Origin: Trichomonas tenax | Lineage: Eukaryota > Parabasalia > Trichomonadida > Trichomonadidae | Length of the DNA stretch: 15,850 bases | Direction: 5' to 3' | Assembly: GCA_023091735.1 (NCBI GenBank) | Contig: JALKBU010001145.1 | Location: 1 to 15,850 of the forward strand | Shown here: piece after piece, positions 7,647 to 15,772 of the stretch | How the letters are laid out: each line of letters begins with the position of its first letter | Numbering within the stretch: position 1 is the stretch's first letter | The notes under the pieces: generated by a model | Database searches by the model: none | What the model was told of the DNA's origin: nothing | The model's input: the letters and a program-made list of their open reading frames with translations, nothing else | Made by a program: the position numbers and the translations under genes

Positions 7647-10600
7647 ATGAAGCCTTCCCCGTCATTCAAATTGACAGGGAGCATTACTTTGTTCCCGAAA
7701 TTCGAACTTAAAGACAAACATTCAGACGAATTCAAGCTTTTAGACGAACAAATTAATTCATTAGACGAACAGACTAAAGAATTGATGAAAAAATTAATGA
7801 AAATGCACAAAAGAAGGACTAAGTACGCCCATGTCATCACTGGTTTGCAAAAGAATTCACACGAGGAATCACAAACAAATGTAAAGTCAAGATCGATTCA
7901 AAAACAGCAAGAAAGATTCGACAGACTCGGAGTATGCACACGATTGCTTGATAACAAAGGACGTGTTAATATGATATCTAAAAATATTCCATTGCCAGAT
8001 TTGGCTCCTTTGAAAATTGAAGAGGCATTGTATGAAAATAACAACTTTGACGCTTCGGATTCATTCGCTAACTTCATAAGAAACGCTTCGATCAACACAT
8101 TAACAAATTATTTCAACGAAAATGGAATTCCTAGATTACTCAGTTACTGCGGGGATTCGTATTATAGAAATAAATTCTTTGATATCAACATCGATGGAAT
8201 TGTTGAAGTTTTACCTTCGATTTTGGCATCAATATCTGGGCAAAACAGAGCAACGATTTTTCAGCGAATTTTAGAGGTATTTAGGGAATCCTCACAACTT
8301 ACAATTGCTTTTGAAACGATGGCGTTGAGTGATAACCCAATTGAAGTTTTAAATCAGATTGAACATTACGCATCGCTGATATTGAAGTGCAAAAGAGTCA
8401 AATTTTTAGTTTCTTCCACTTTGTCGGGCGAATTAACTTATATTCACAATGGTGAAAGAAGAACTATTCCAATGACCACTGGATTGATATCTAATGTTGT
8501 TGGAAGGGGAAATTACGCTATTCTAAGTGATCCTTGCAACACTGAGGAGATAGATATTGCTATAGAATCATATATTTTTGAAGGAAGCCGAAATTGTTTA
8601 ATTGCGCCATTAATGCACTCAGAATTTCCAAATCCTTTCGTTTTCATTGCACTTGATAAGCTTCTCGATGATGGATTCGCGCCAGACGATTTTATTGGTT
8701 TATATTTTTATTTCAGAAATATCACAGCGCAAATTAAGTTTTTAGTCAGAGAATTAACGAGCATTACCGAGAAAGACATGACAAAGCTTGTGAAAGGCCT
8801 GTCAGAGATCGCCAGCGTCGGTAATGCACACGACATGATTTACAAGATTATCACTGTGAGCAATAAACTCACTGACGCATCAAACTCGAAATTATTCACT
8901 GTTGTTGGTGACTGTCTTTGCGAAGAAACGCCAGGAACCAATTTAGCAGGGAAATTGTTGACTATTGATAGAGGATTGACATGCAGAGCTGCAATATATA
9001 ATGAGACAATGAACTATATATTGCCACGAAGAATTAAAGATTTCTCAGTTTTAATTGATGATATTACAGAGCCAAGAATCTGGTCAATGGTTGCTGCACC
9101 AACGAAATTCAAAGGAGAAGTTAAAGGAGCATTTGTTCTATATAATAGAAAGAACAGTACATTCTTCTCTAACAAAGAGACATACATTGCCACCCATTTA
9201 GGAAGTTGTGTATTACCATTACTTCACACTTGTTGCGAATCAACAAAACTTCATGAATCTCTCGAAAGAAACAATGTTAATATTATTCGTGCATACAATT
9301 TAACTGTTTTCTCGCTTAAATCTATTCAAGCAGCAGGAACACCAAAGTTATTCCAATCAATGCAAGATTTCTGCGAAAACATGCAACCAAAGGTTCATTT
9401 TAGGTTTTTAATTTATAGAGGTGATAAACTTTATGAAGGAGATTCTCAACAAACAATTCAGAGTGAACCACAGCTTTTAGATGCAATCTGTGACATGAAA
9501 CCAACAGCAGCTATTAATTCATCATCAGGAATTTTGGTTTTACCAATCAAATCTCATTCCACGAAACAAGTTTATCTTTTCGAATTCAAATCTCCTTTGA
9601 TGAAGCTCAAAACAGAAGAAGAAAGCAATGGTATTCTTCAGTGCACAAGAATTCTTCATTCACTAGAAGAAGCATCATCGAAATTACAATTACCAGAGAC
9701 AACAAGAAAGATGGGAAAATCGAGATCAAAGAATAAATCATCAAATCAAAAACTCCAAAGAAATAATTCTGCTCATTCAAGTTCATCATCTTTCTTTAGT
9801 TTGAAAAGATCTACAGACAGTAACTCAAAGATGCCTTTTATTCCTTTATCACTAAGAAACATTCATAATGAAGATGGATTCACATCAACAAATATTTTTA
9901 ATATTAATCAGACAGACACACAATCAAAGAGTGATAAATTCGTTATTGTCAGCAGCGCTGTTCCTAACATTGAACCGCAGTCATTCGAAGAACAGCTTGA
10001 TTCAGGAGAATTGCAAATATATCCTTTCGATCCATTCTTATCAAGTATTTTAATGTCTTTTTCGAAGCTATCAACGAGACAAGTCAATCTTCACTCGAAG
10101 ATCGTTTCATTAAATCATCTCAAACCAATTCTCAGAGCTCTTCATTTATTAGGAAATGTTTTAGCAACGCCAATGCCATTCACGGAGTTATTGAACATTT
10201 TGTTGGTTTCTTTCACGAATCTTTTTGGAAAAGGCATTGCATTGGAGATCTTTGATCCACCGCTGAGAGATGAAACAGAAACAGATCCAAACGCTTTGAA
10301 TCTCGAAAGAGATAGAAAGATATTCGCTTCGATCAAAATTCCTTCACCAATATCTCCTGACAAATCTGTTGCATTGTCTTATTTCGCTGATTTATTTTTA
10401 GCTCTTTTAGCAAGCAGAACTGAGAGCAAACCAGATTTGCCGATCGAAATAGGAATTCCAAGGAATTTGAAGCCAGAATTAAGCTACAACTTCTTGATTA
10501 TTGGACTGAATGAGAATGTTTTAATTGCGACTGAAATATTTTGCTGCTTCAAAGTCAATGAAGTTTTGGACCTCACTAAAGAGAAGTTGACAATTTGGAT

Positions 10601-11336
10601 GAACAGATTTGCACAAAATCCAGAAGAACAGAGATTCTTTATTACTGCTTTAGATGCAGTTCAATTTGCTTACACTGTCTTTTGTCATTATGATTTATTC
10701 ATTCATTTCACTTCAAGCGAACTTGCTGCGTTTTGCATTTCGGTTTTCGTAAGAAGTGGATTCCCACACATGAGGCCAAATTTCAAGTATGGACATCAGC
10801 TGAAAATGCTGATGGATAAGAAGAGAGATCCTAAAGTTCTATGCAGAATTACAACAGCATTGATTATGCTTTCAGACCCTGAATGCGATCTCTTAGAACA
10901 CACTCCAGAAGAAGTTCTTTGTGGCATGATTGAACTGATGGCAGATTTAAGTGTTACAAATGTTCCAGCAACGATTGCAAGAATGACATTGATTGCAAAG
11001 AAAGGAATCGATTTCACCAACGAAAAACATAGAGAAAACTTTGCTGGTTTCATCGTAGAAATGTCACAGATGTCTCCATTCTTTAGGCCAATTGAAGTGT
11101 TCAATGAATTCTGCTTAGCAAGTCAAGAATCGCAAAAGTTAATTATCTACAAAGCCGAAAAAATCGTCGCAAAGTATGTCAAAGTTATTTGCATGATCAA
11201 TGAGTACAACAAGATATTCCAGAAGGCGTTTTCTGATAAAGTACCATGGTTGAAATCCAAAGGAGAGAATTACTTCCAACAAACACATCAAGAGGAAGAA
11301 GAACTTGGAAATATTTCATTATTTGATGCGAGATAA
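7647..11336 (+). CDS. Multi-GAF protein with degenerate phosphodiesterase domain
   Basis: 1229 residues from ATG 7647; the frame runs back to a GTG at 7629, which is unlikely as a start. An N-terminal coiled-coil-like segment lies at about residues 20-65 (DEQINSLDEQTKELMKKLMK). Two recognisable GAF domains follow, about 235-370 and 390-530; the second has LYNRKNSTFFSNKE near its end. A third and possibly a fourth weaker GAF-like region lie at about 545-680 and 820-970. Between them, about 685-765, is a Ser/Lys/Asn-rich linker. Residues about 995-1190 follow the class I cyclic-nucleotide phosphodiesterase plan (FTSSELAAFCISVF, ADLS, DFTNEKHREN, SPFFRPIEVFNEF), but the catalytic HDxDH is VRSGFPH and the ACDLS aspartate is not kept. 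GAF domains often bind cyclic nucleotides; here hydrolysis is probably lost. A TAAA follows the TAA stop at about 11375. Confidence 0.8.
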   Translation: MKPSPSFKLTGSITLFPKFELKDKHSDEFKLLDEQINSLDEQTKELMKKLMKMHKRRTKYAHVITGLQKNSHEESQTNVKSRSIQKQQERFDRLGVCTRLLDNKGRVNMISKNIPLPDLAPLKIEEALYENNNFDASDSFANFIRNASINTLTNYFNENGIPRLLSYCGDSYYRNKFFDINIDGIVEVLPSILASISGQNRATIFQRILEVFRESSQLTIAFETMALSDNPIEVLNQIEHYASLILKCKRVKFLVSSTLSGELTYIHNGERRTIPMTTGLISNVVGRGNYAILSDPCNTEEIDIAIESYIFEGSRNCLIAPLMHSEFPNPFVFIALDKLLDDGFAPDDFIGLYFYFRNITAQIKFLVRELTSITEKDMTKLVKGLSEIASVGNAHDMIYKIITVSNKLTDASNSKLFTVVGDCLCEETPGTNLAGKLLTIDRGLTCRAAIYNETMNYILPRRIKDFSVLIDDITEPRIWSMVAAPTKFKGEVKGAFVLYNRKNSTFFSNKETYIATHLGSCVLPLLHTCCESTKLHESLERNNVNIIRAYNLTVFSLKSIQAAGTPKLFQSMQDFCENMQPKVHFRFLIYRGDKLYEGDSQQTIQSEPQLLDAICDMKPTAAINSSSGILVLPIKSHSTKQVYLFEFKSPLMKLKTEEESNGILQCTRILHSLEEASSKLQLPETTRKMGKSRSKNKSSNQKLQRNNSAHSSSSSFFSLKRSTDSNSKMPFIPLSLRNIHNEDGFTSTNIFNINQTDTQSKSDKFVIVSSAVPNIEPQSFEEQLDSGELQIYPFDPFLSSILMSFSKLSTRQVNLHSKIVSLNHLKPILRALHLLGNVLATPMPFTELLNILLVSFTNLFGKGIALEIFDPPLRDETETDPNALNLERDRKIFASIKIPSPISPDKSVALSYFADLFLALLASRTESKPDLPIEIGIPRNLKPELSYNFLIIGLNENVLIATEIFCCFKVNEVLDLTKEKLTIWMNRFAQNPEEQRFFITALDAVQFAYTVFCHYDLFIHFTSSELAAFCISVFVRSGFPHMRPNFKYGHQLKMLMDKKRDPKVLCRITTALIMLSDPECDLLEHTPEEVLCGMIELMADLSVTNVPATIARMTLIAKKGIDFTNEKHRENFAGFIVEMSQMSPFFRPIEVFNEFCLASQESQKLIIYKAEKIVAKYVKVICMINEYNKIFQKAFSDKVPWLKSKGENYFQQTHQEEEELGNISLFDAR

Positions 11337-11931
11337 TCATTCTCTTTTATATTTTGTTTATTTGTTTTGTTTATTAAATATATTATATGTTAGTACTAAT
11401 TCAATCCTCATATTTAATTTCTATTTTAAATTATAAACAACAAAAATCTATTACTAGCCGATTTACTTACATTCAGTAAGGAAGTAAATCATTTAGTCAT
11501 ATTCAAATTCTTCAAAATAAAAAATGGTTTTCTTGATTTATCAAATATTCTTTCTAAGATTAGAAGGATCATAAAATTATATAATGTTCTGCTAGTATTA
11601 TCATTTTAATAATATTTTTCTTCATCAGTTATGAATTGTAATGATAATTTTTTCATCAGATCAATATCAGACGGATTCAAGTGAATGTATAGAATGCTGA
11701 TGTGAGATATTATATATTGACTATGAATCTTATATGAAATTGATAATTATTTTGTCAATCAAAAATATAAATTGACAAATTTTTGAGAATTCAATGACAT
11801 ATCAGCCCTATAGGGGACAGACATCACAGTGAAACAGATTTGATCGACCAAAATTTACCTAAACGGGCCTGAAAACAATTTAAAATTACCCTTTAAATTT
11901 TTGAAAAATTTACCCTTTCTGTCTTGGCCAT
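11337..11931. other. AT-rich spacer
   Basis: No gene seen. It contains the hairpin at 11460-11490. It also has ACCCTTT twice (11888 and 11912) shortly before the next gene; this resembles the CCTTT core motifs reported upstream of trichomonad genes, though that link is from memory and unverified. Confidence 0.5.
11460..11490. repeat. Hairpin, 9-bp perfect arms
   Basis: GATTTACTT (11460-11468) pairs with AAGTAAATC (11482-11490). An alternative nested fold pairs CTTAC with GTAAG around ATTCA. It lies about 125 bases past the stop of the GAF gene, so it could be in or just beyond that gene's 3' end. Confidence 0.45.
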
Positions 11932-11936
11932 TCATT
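11932..11936 (+). promoter_or_regulatory. Trichomonad initiator (Inr) candidate, TCATT
   Basis: TCATT matches the trichomonad Inr consensus TCAYW. The presumed +1 A (11934) is 8 bases before the ATG at 11942, in the very short 5' leader range usual for these organisms. This favours 11942 over the upstream TTG as the start. Confidence 0.55.
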
Positions 11937-11941
11937 TTTTG

Positions 11942-12652
11942 ATGAGCAGCGAATCCGCCATTCTCAAGCAAAAGATACGGTATGTTAAGGCCGTATTGAG
12001 CTTCTTTTCGAATACGCTTAAGTACGACTTCCTTTTCATCCTTTTAAGAATGGTTTCCGCTGAATTACACATTCCAACAAAACGCAATGATTGGAGAACA
12101 AGAGAAGGGATTTTCAATTTCTTTGCCAACCATTGGACAGAGGTTTACCAAGTTATGGCTACAAAGCCCGCAATCAGATGGTTTTGCACATCATTTACAT
12201 TCCTCGAGAATTTGCTGAGCAACAAAAACTTCAGCTTATTCCTTTACGATAATTGGAACGATTATGGACCATACTTCAACAATGAATTTATTTTGTTCAT
12301 CAAAAACCATTCAACATTAATATTAGAATGTCTTCACGAACCTGAAGCCACAAGCAAATTATACGATCAAGATTTGAATGGCAGGCGCTTTGCAGAAATA
12401 TTAGATAATTTCCATAACAAAAAGAAGCCAAACACAGTCCCTGTATGGGCCAAGAAAGCAACTCCTGTCAGCTATCCAATTCCAGCTACTATTTCCCCAG
12501 CAAAACCTCCAGAACCTGTTATTCCAAAACCAGAATCTATCTCAGAACAAATCGAGTGTTCCAAGTTCTACACATTCGATCCAGTTGTTCTTGAACCAGA
12601 TTTCCTTGAATTCGAACCCGTTCCTATTGACGATTTTGAATATATGTTTTAA
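11942..12652 (+). CDS. Hypothetical protein, helical with Pro/acidic tail
   Basis: 236 residues from ATG 11942, chosen because a TCATT initiator lies 8 bases upstream; the open frame extends to a TTG at 11924. I do not recognise the family. Residues 1-160 look largely helical, with aromatic-rich segments (IFNFFANHWTEVYQVM, FSLFLYDNWNDYGPYF). There is no signal peptide or clear membrane span. From about residue 165 the chain becomes proline-rich (PAKPPEPVIPKPE) and ends in an acidic, aromatic tail (EPDFLEFEPVPIDDFEYMF) that looks like a disordered tail with short linear interaction motifs. The stop TAA (12650-12652) overlaps a TAAA, the usual trichomonad polyadenylation arrangement. The GC-rich structured stretch starts immediately after it. 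That the gene is real is well supported; its function is unknown. Confidence 0.75.
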   Translation: MSSESAILKQKIRYVKAVLSFFSNTLKYDFLFILLRMVSAELHIPTKRNDWRTREGIFNFFANHWTEVYQVMATKPAIRWFCTSFTFLENLLSNKNFSLFLYDNWNDYGPYFNNEFILFIKNHSTLILECLHEPEATSKLYDQDLNGRRFAEILDNFHNKKKPNTVPVWAKKATPVSYPIPATISPAKPPEPVIPKPESISEQIECSKFYTFDPVVLEPDFLEFEPVPIDDFEYMF

Positions 12653-12660
12653 ATTTTCCT

Positions 12661-13096
12661 TATGTTAACGCTCTCGGCGCGGCATCAGTCTATTCCCCTA
12701 TCGGCAACGATACAGTCCATTAATTCCTATCAATCAGCATACAAAGATTGCTGTGATGCATTAATTCCGTATTTTTAAAGATAGGCTTACAACTTTTCAT
12801 CAAGTTGCATTGGCACGCAGAAAACATGGCCGGGTGACCGGGCAGTACTCTCTGCTAAAGAGTACTTATGCGTTGGGAGTATTCTGATGTCTCGTCTTTA
12901 GCAAACTAACAAAAAGAAAAAGAAAAAGTGTCTCGCTCGGGGTCTAAGGTTTCTGGCCCGTCTGAGATCGCCCTTGCAAGGCGTGTATAGCGAGTTTCAC
13001 CTCTAGTTCCACATGTCCAGAAAATAATTATTAATCTTGCCCAATTGTTGGATGTTGGGCACTTGGACCACCAATATTAGTCAATATGGTCTTTTT
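12661..13096 (+). ncRNA. Candidate structured RNA, family unknown
   Basis: A stretch much richer in GC than the spacers around it, without long open frames, full of short perfect stems. TATCG/CGATA closes a GCAA loop (12699-12712). CAATC/GATTG spans 12731-12750. CAACTT/AAGTTG spans 12790-12807. CCGG/CCGG closes a GTGA loop (12830-12841). AGTACTCT/AGAGTACT spans 12844-12866. A three-way junction follows: GTG plus CTCGCT (12928-12937) pairs with AGCGAG plus CAC (12989-13000) and encloses CGGG/CCCG (12938-12960) and CGCC/GGCG (12969-12983). GCCCAA/TTGGGC lies at 13039-13060, and a last hairpin precedes T5 at 13092-13096. Two of the loops are GNRA tetraloops. The T5 would suit RNA polymerase III. 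I looked for hallmarks of RNase P, SRP, U1-U6 and U3 RNAs and found none convincing. Strand and both ends are inferred; the transcript could be shorter or split by the A/G-rich segment at 12911-12927. Confidence 0.45.
13066..13096 (+). terminator. Hairpin followed by T5
   Basis: GACCA (13066-13070) pairs with TGGTC (13087-13091); an inner TATT/AATA stem around AGTC stacks on it after a four-base bulge. TTTTT follows at once. In a eukaryote a T-run of this kind would stop RNA polymerase III. It is the likely 3' end of the structured RNA if that is transcribed on this strand. Confidence 0.35.
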
Positions 13097-13737
13097 AGCT
13101 CGTATTGATGAATTTGGCGGAGGCGTATTTTTTTCTGTGAGTTATTTTTTCTTATAATGCCGTTGTCCAATAGGAACTCGGAGAAAACCACTTACACATT
13201 TATAGTGTCGGATAATTTTTTTGTGTGATATATTTTTTAGGAGAATATTGAAAATACTTTCTGAAACTATGGCCAATTTTTAAAATTGGTAATATAGAAA
13301 GATGAATAACATAATTGGAGTTCTCCTTAATTGTAATGCTAAGCTTAGTTTTGCTAATTTTAAGCGTTTGAAAATTTAATAAGGGAAAGTACAACATATA
13401 TTTGGTATTTGCAATGTCTATCTGTGAGCTTGTGGTTTTTCATCTGATTTTTTTTTTATTTTGTGATGTTTAAAATTGATTTTGTTTTATTTATTTAATT
13501 GAAGAGTGTAATTGTTTCCTTATTGCGCTACTTTCTTATTTATCAGATATTGTGTGCAGCCAGCCAAAAATGCCTCAATTTAAATTCATTCAATAAAAAT
13601 ATTAGATAGGAATTTCGTCAAATTACTTTGTTCAGATAATGTTTAAGATGTTGTGAAGCTGTACAATAACAGACAGTGTCATAGCTTGATATTTTGGTAA
13701 TTCAAAAAAATTATTTGCATGAAACAACACTTTAAAG
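13097..13737. other. AT-rich spacer
   Basis: No gene or strong structure seen. A T-run (about 13448-13457) and general AT richness dominate. A TCATA matching TCAYW lies at 13679-13683, 55 bases before the next ATG, rather far for a trichomonad Inr. Confidence 0.45.
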
Positions 13738-14328
13738 ATGTTTTCCTATGCTATAGATTCTGAAGATTATAAAAATATAAAAATTTTGCTCTTTTGTCTT
13801 TTGAAAGAAAAAGTTTTGGTCGACCAAAGTCTTTTAAAATCGATGTCAACAATGAAAAGTGTTGAGCCAGAGTTAGACAGTGTTCTCATCGCTGCACAGC
13901 TCGCACGTTTCTGCCCGACATCGTTGTCCTTCGACAACCTGAATTTGTCCACTTTTAGAGATCAGAAGAGGAAATATAAGTCTAAGAACAATGAAGAATA
14001 TATCCCACCGAAGCCCATAGAAAAGAACATCAAGAACAATAGTGATAACAGCCAAAATAAGTCCACCAATTCCAAATTCGCATTCTTATTGAAAAGCAAA
14101 AAGACAGAAAGCGCGCAAACGATTAGCAACAAGTTCGTCTATGAACTCCCTAACGTGAAAAAAGTTACAACACCTCTCAAAACAAATAAATCCTTAATGG
14201 TCATTTCATTGTCTGTAGGAGACCTTAAATCTATTGATATACCAATCATTAAAGGAGCTAAGCAAGTCAAATCTATGGACGACGACTACTCTTCAGACTC
14301 AGATTCTTATTATTCTGAGTCAGATTAG
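13738..14328 (+). CDS. Hypothetical protein with Ser/Asp-rich C-terminus
   Basis: 196 residues if started at ATG 13738. I do not recognise it. The first 35 codons are noticeably more AT-rich than the rest and encode hydrophobic sequence (KILLFCLLKEKVLV); the in-frame ATG at 13843 (MSTMKSVEPELDSVL) is an alternative start and would give 161 residues. The middle is basic and Asn/Ser-rich (KRKYKSKNNEEYIPPKP), followed by a Lys/Ser region (FAFLLKSKKTES) and a more ordered segment (SLMVISLSVGDLKSIDIPII). The protein ends in an acidic serine tail (SMDDDYSSDSDSYYSESD) of the type phosphorylated by casein kinase 2 in other eukaryotes. No signal peptide or enzyme motif is seen. A 14-base palindrome (13815-13828) lies in the early coding part. 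Confidence 0.65.
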   Translation: MFSYAIDSEDYKNIKILLFCLLKEKVLVDQSLLKSMSTMKSVEPELDSVLIAAQLARFCPTSLSFDNLNLSTFRDQKRKYKSKNNEEYIPPKPIEKNIKNNSDNSQNKSTNSKFAFLLKSKKTESAQTISNKFVYELPNVKKVTTPLKTNKSLMVISLSVGDLKSIDIPIIKGAKQVKSMDDDYSSDSDSYYSESD

Positions 14329-15248
14329 AAAAGTTGTTTTTTATAAAGATAGAGATTATTGCGACTTCCTAATGATTTTTACATTATTTTATCAATAGAT
14401 TTATATACTCATATCATGATATGAACATATGGATTTCGACTTTTTTAATAGATTTCAATATTATAGTATAATTTTGAGTTTGATATCACCATTGTTCAGA
14501 TGCTTACTTGGTTGTTATCCCATTAATCAAGTTTTTTTGTTCTTTTTATGACTTTTTTACATGGCCAATATATTGTTCATTAGTACATAGATTTTTTACA
14601 GGGTAATGAGTTTGCCTTAACCTTTTGAAATACGCTGATCATGTGCAAATGAGTTTATTCCGCATATTATTTTTATTTCGACATTAGTTTTGAGTGTTTA
14701 TTATTGGCATATTGCCATTATGCTTGCATTAGTATGTGGCATATAATATATGAGTTTAATGTGCAGTTTTTAATTAATGTTCAATTTTGTATAATAATAT
14801 AGCATTAATAGCTCTTTGGAACTATGTCTTGAATTACCTGAGTATCTTTATGGAAGATTTTCCTTTATACAACAATGTATTATCATGTTGTTTTGTGAAA
14901 AAATATTTATTAGAAAATTGGACTGAAGTAGAGAATACAATAGCCCATTGTGTTTCGTATTATCAATTTGCATCGATGTTGTTCTGATTAAGCATATTTT
15001 ACTGCGAAATATTTTTGATTTAATGTAAAAAAGAGTTACTAAGTCCATAGGTAGTGAAATTAGATTAAAATTACTATATTCTGTACAATAAATACAAAGT
15101 GGACCATCAAAACGCAGAAAATTATTTAAAGATATATTAAAATTAGAGAGAAAGCAGGATTTCGAGCATAATCTATCACCAGCTACTTCTGTTTATTGCT
15201 ATTTCAATGTTAATGGAGTATGAAATTAAATATAATTTTGCGTGAAAA

Positions 15249-15271
15249 AATTGGATCAGTTTTATCCAATT
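15249..15271. repeat. Perfect 8-bp inverted repeat
   Basis: AATTGGAT (15249-15256) and ATCCAATT (15264-15271) flank a seven-base loop, CAGTTTT. No T-run follows directly. Role unknown. Confidence 0.4.
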
Positions 15272-15552
15272 ATTCGGCACACACAGGTGGACAGTACATA
15301 GCCTATATGTCCTATATAGAGAGAAGAGAGATGATTGGTTATTGGCGATCTTTGAAAACAAGTCAATGAGAGAGAATGCATAATTCTTGTCTAATGCGTT
15401 GAGGGTATAATGCGTGAGAGTGAGAACATCGATGACCACTATCTGCTTCAAAATATCTGACACATTGAGAGAAAAAATAAAGATGATGGATGTAAAATTA
15501 AGAAAAGATAATGTTAAATGTTTTTTCAGTGTTTGGTATAAAACATAAAAGA

Positions 15553-15578
15553 GGGAAAAGAAGGGAAAAACGGGAAAA
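15553..15578 (+). repeat. Three GGGAAAA units at helical spacing
   Basis: GGGAAAA occurs at 15553, 15563 and 15572, spaced 10 and 9 bases, so the units face one side of the helix. They lie about 200 bases before the last gene and could be a repeated factor-binding site. Confidence 0.35.
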
Positions 15579-15760
15579 TTTTGATTTTTCGTTGTAAAAT
15601 GTTTGTTTATATCATTTTATATGATAAAAATGTATGAATTTGATGAATCAGAAAAAATTGAATTCGGAAAAAATAATTGAGTGAGTTTTCAGAAATTATG
15701 GCCACTTTTGTCTGAAAATGAATTTTTTCTTCTATTGAATTTGTAATTGGATGAAACAGA

Positions 15761-15765
15761 TCATT
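15761..15765 (+). promoter_or_regulatory. Trichomonad initiator (Inr) candidate, TCATT
   Basis: TCATT fits TCAYW. The presumed +1 A at 15763 is 10 bases before ATG 15773, and the context TCATTTTT is the same as at 11932, supporting both calls. Confidence 0.6.
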
Positions 15766-15772
15766 TTTGTAA

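Larger units (their letters stand above)
14329..15760. other. AT-rich spacer before the last gene
   Basis: No confident gene in 1.4 kb. A plus-strand frame at 14850-14987 (45 codons from ATG) and a minus-strand frame near 15176-15463 without an ATG are weak and probably chance. It contains a perfect small inverted repeat (15249-15271) and a short purine repeat (15553-15578). Confidence 0.5.

Noticed and set aside
11980..12916. Possible intron: GTATGT at 11980 and ACTAACAAAAAG at 12905, close to the trichomonad splice motifs
   Set aside because: The distance (over 900 bases) is far beyond known trichomonad introns, and it would remove nearly all of a good open frame with its own Inr and stop.
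12830..13000. tRNA, SRP RNA, RNase P RNA or a spliceosomal snRNA as the identity of the structured island
   Set aside because: No T-arm GGTTCGA motif, no SRP helix 8 pattern, no ACAGAGA (U6), no U2 branch-site pairing region and no convincing RNase P conserved regions could be read.
14787..14987. Plus-strand frame of 66 codons
   Set aside because: Its listed start is TTG. From the first ATG only 45 codons remain, with no recognisable motif.
15176..15463. Minus-strand frame of 95 codons
   Set aside because: It begins with GTG, has no in-frame ATG, no Inr and no recognisable domain; AT-rich spacers give such frames by chance.
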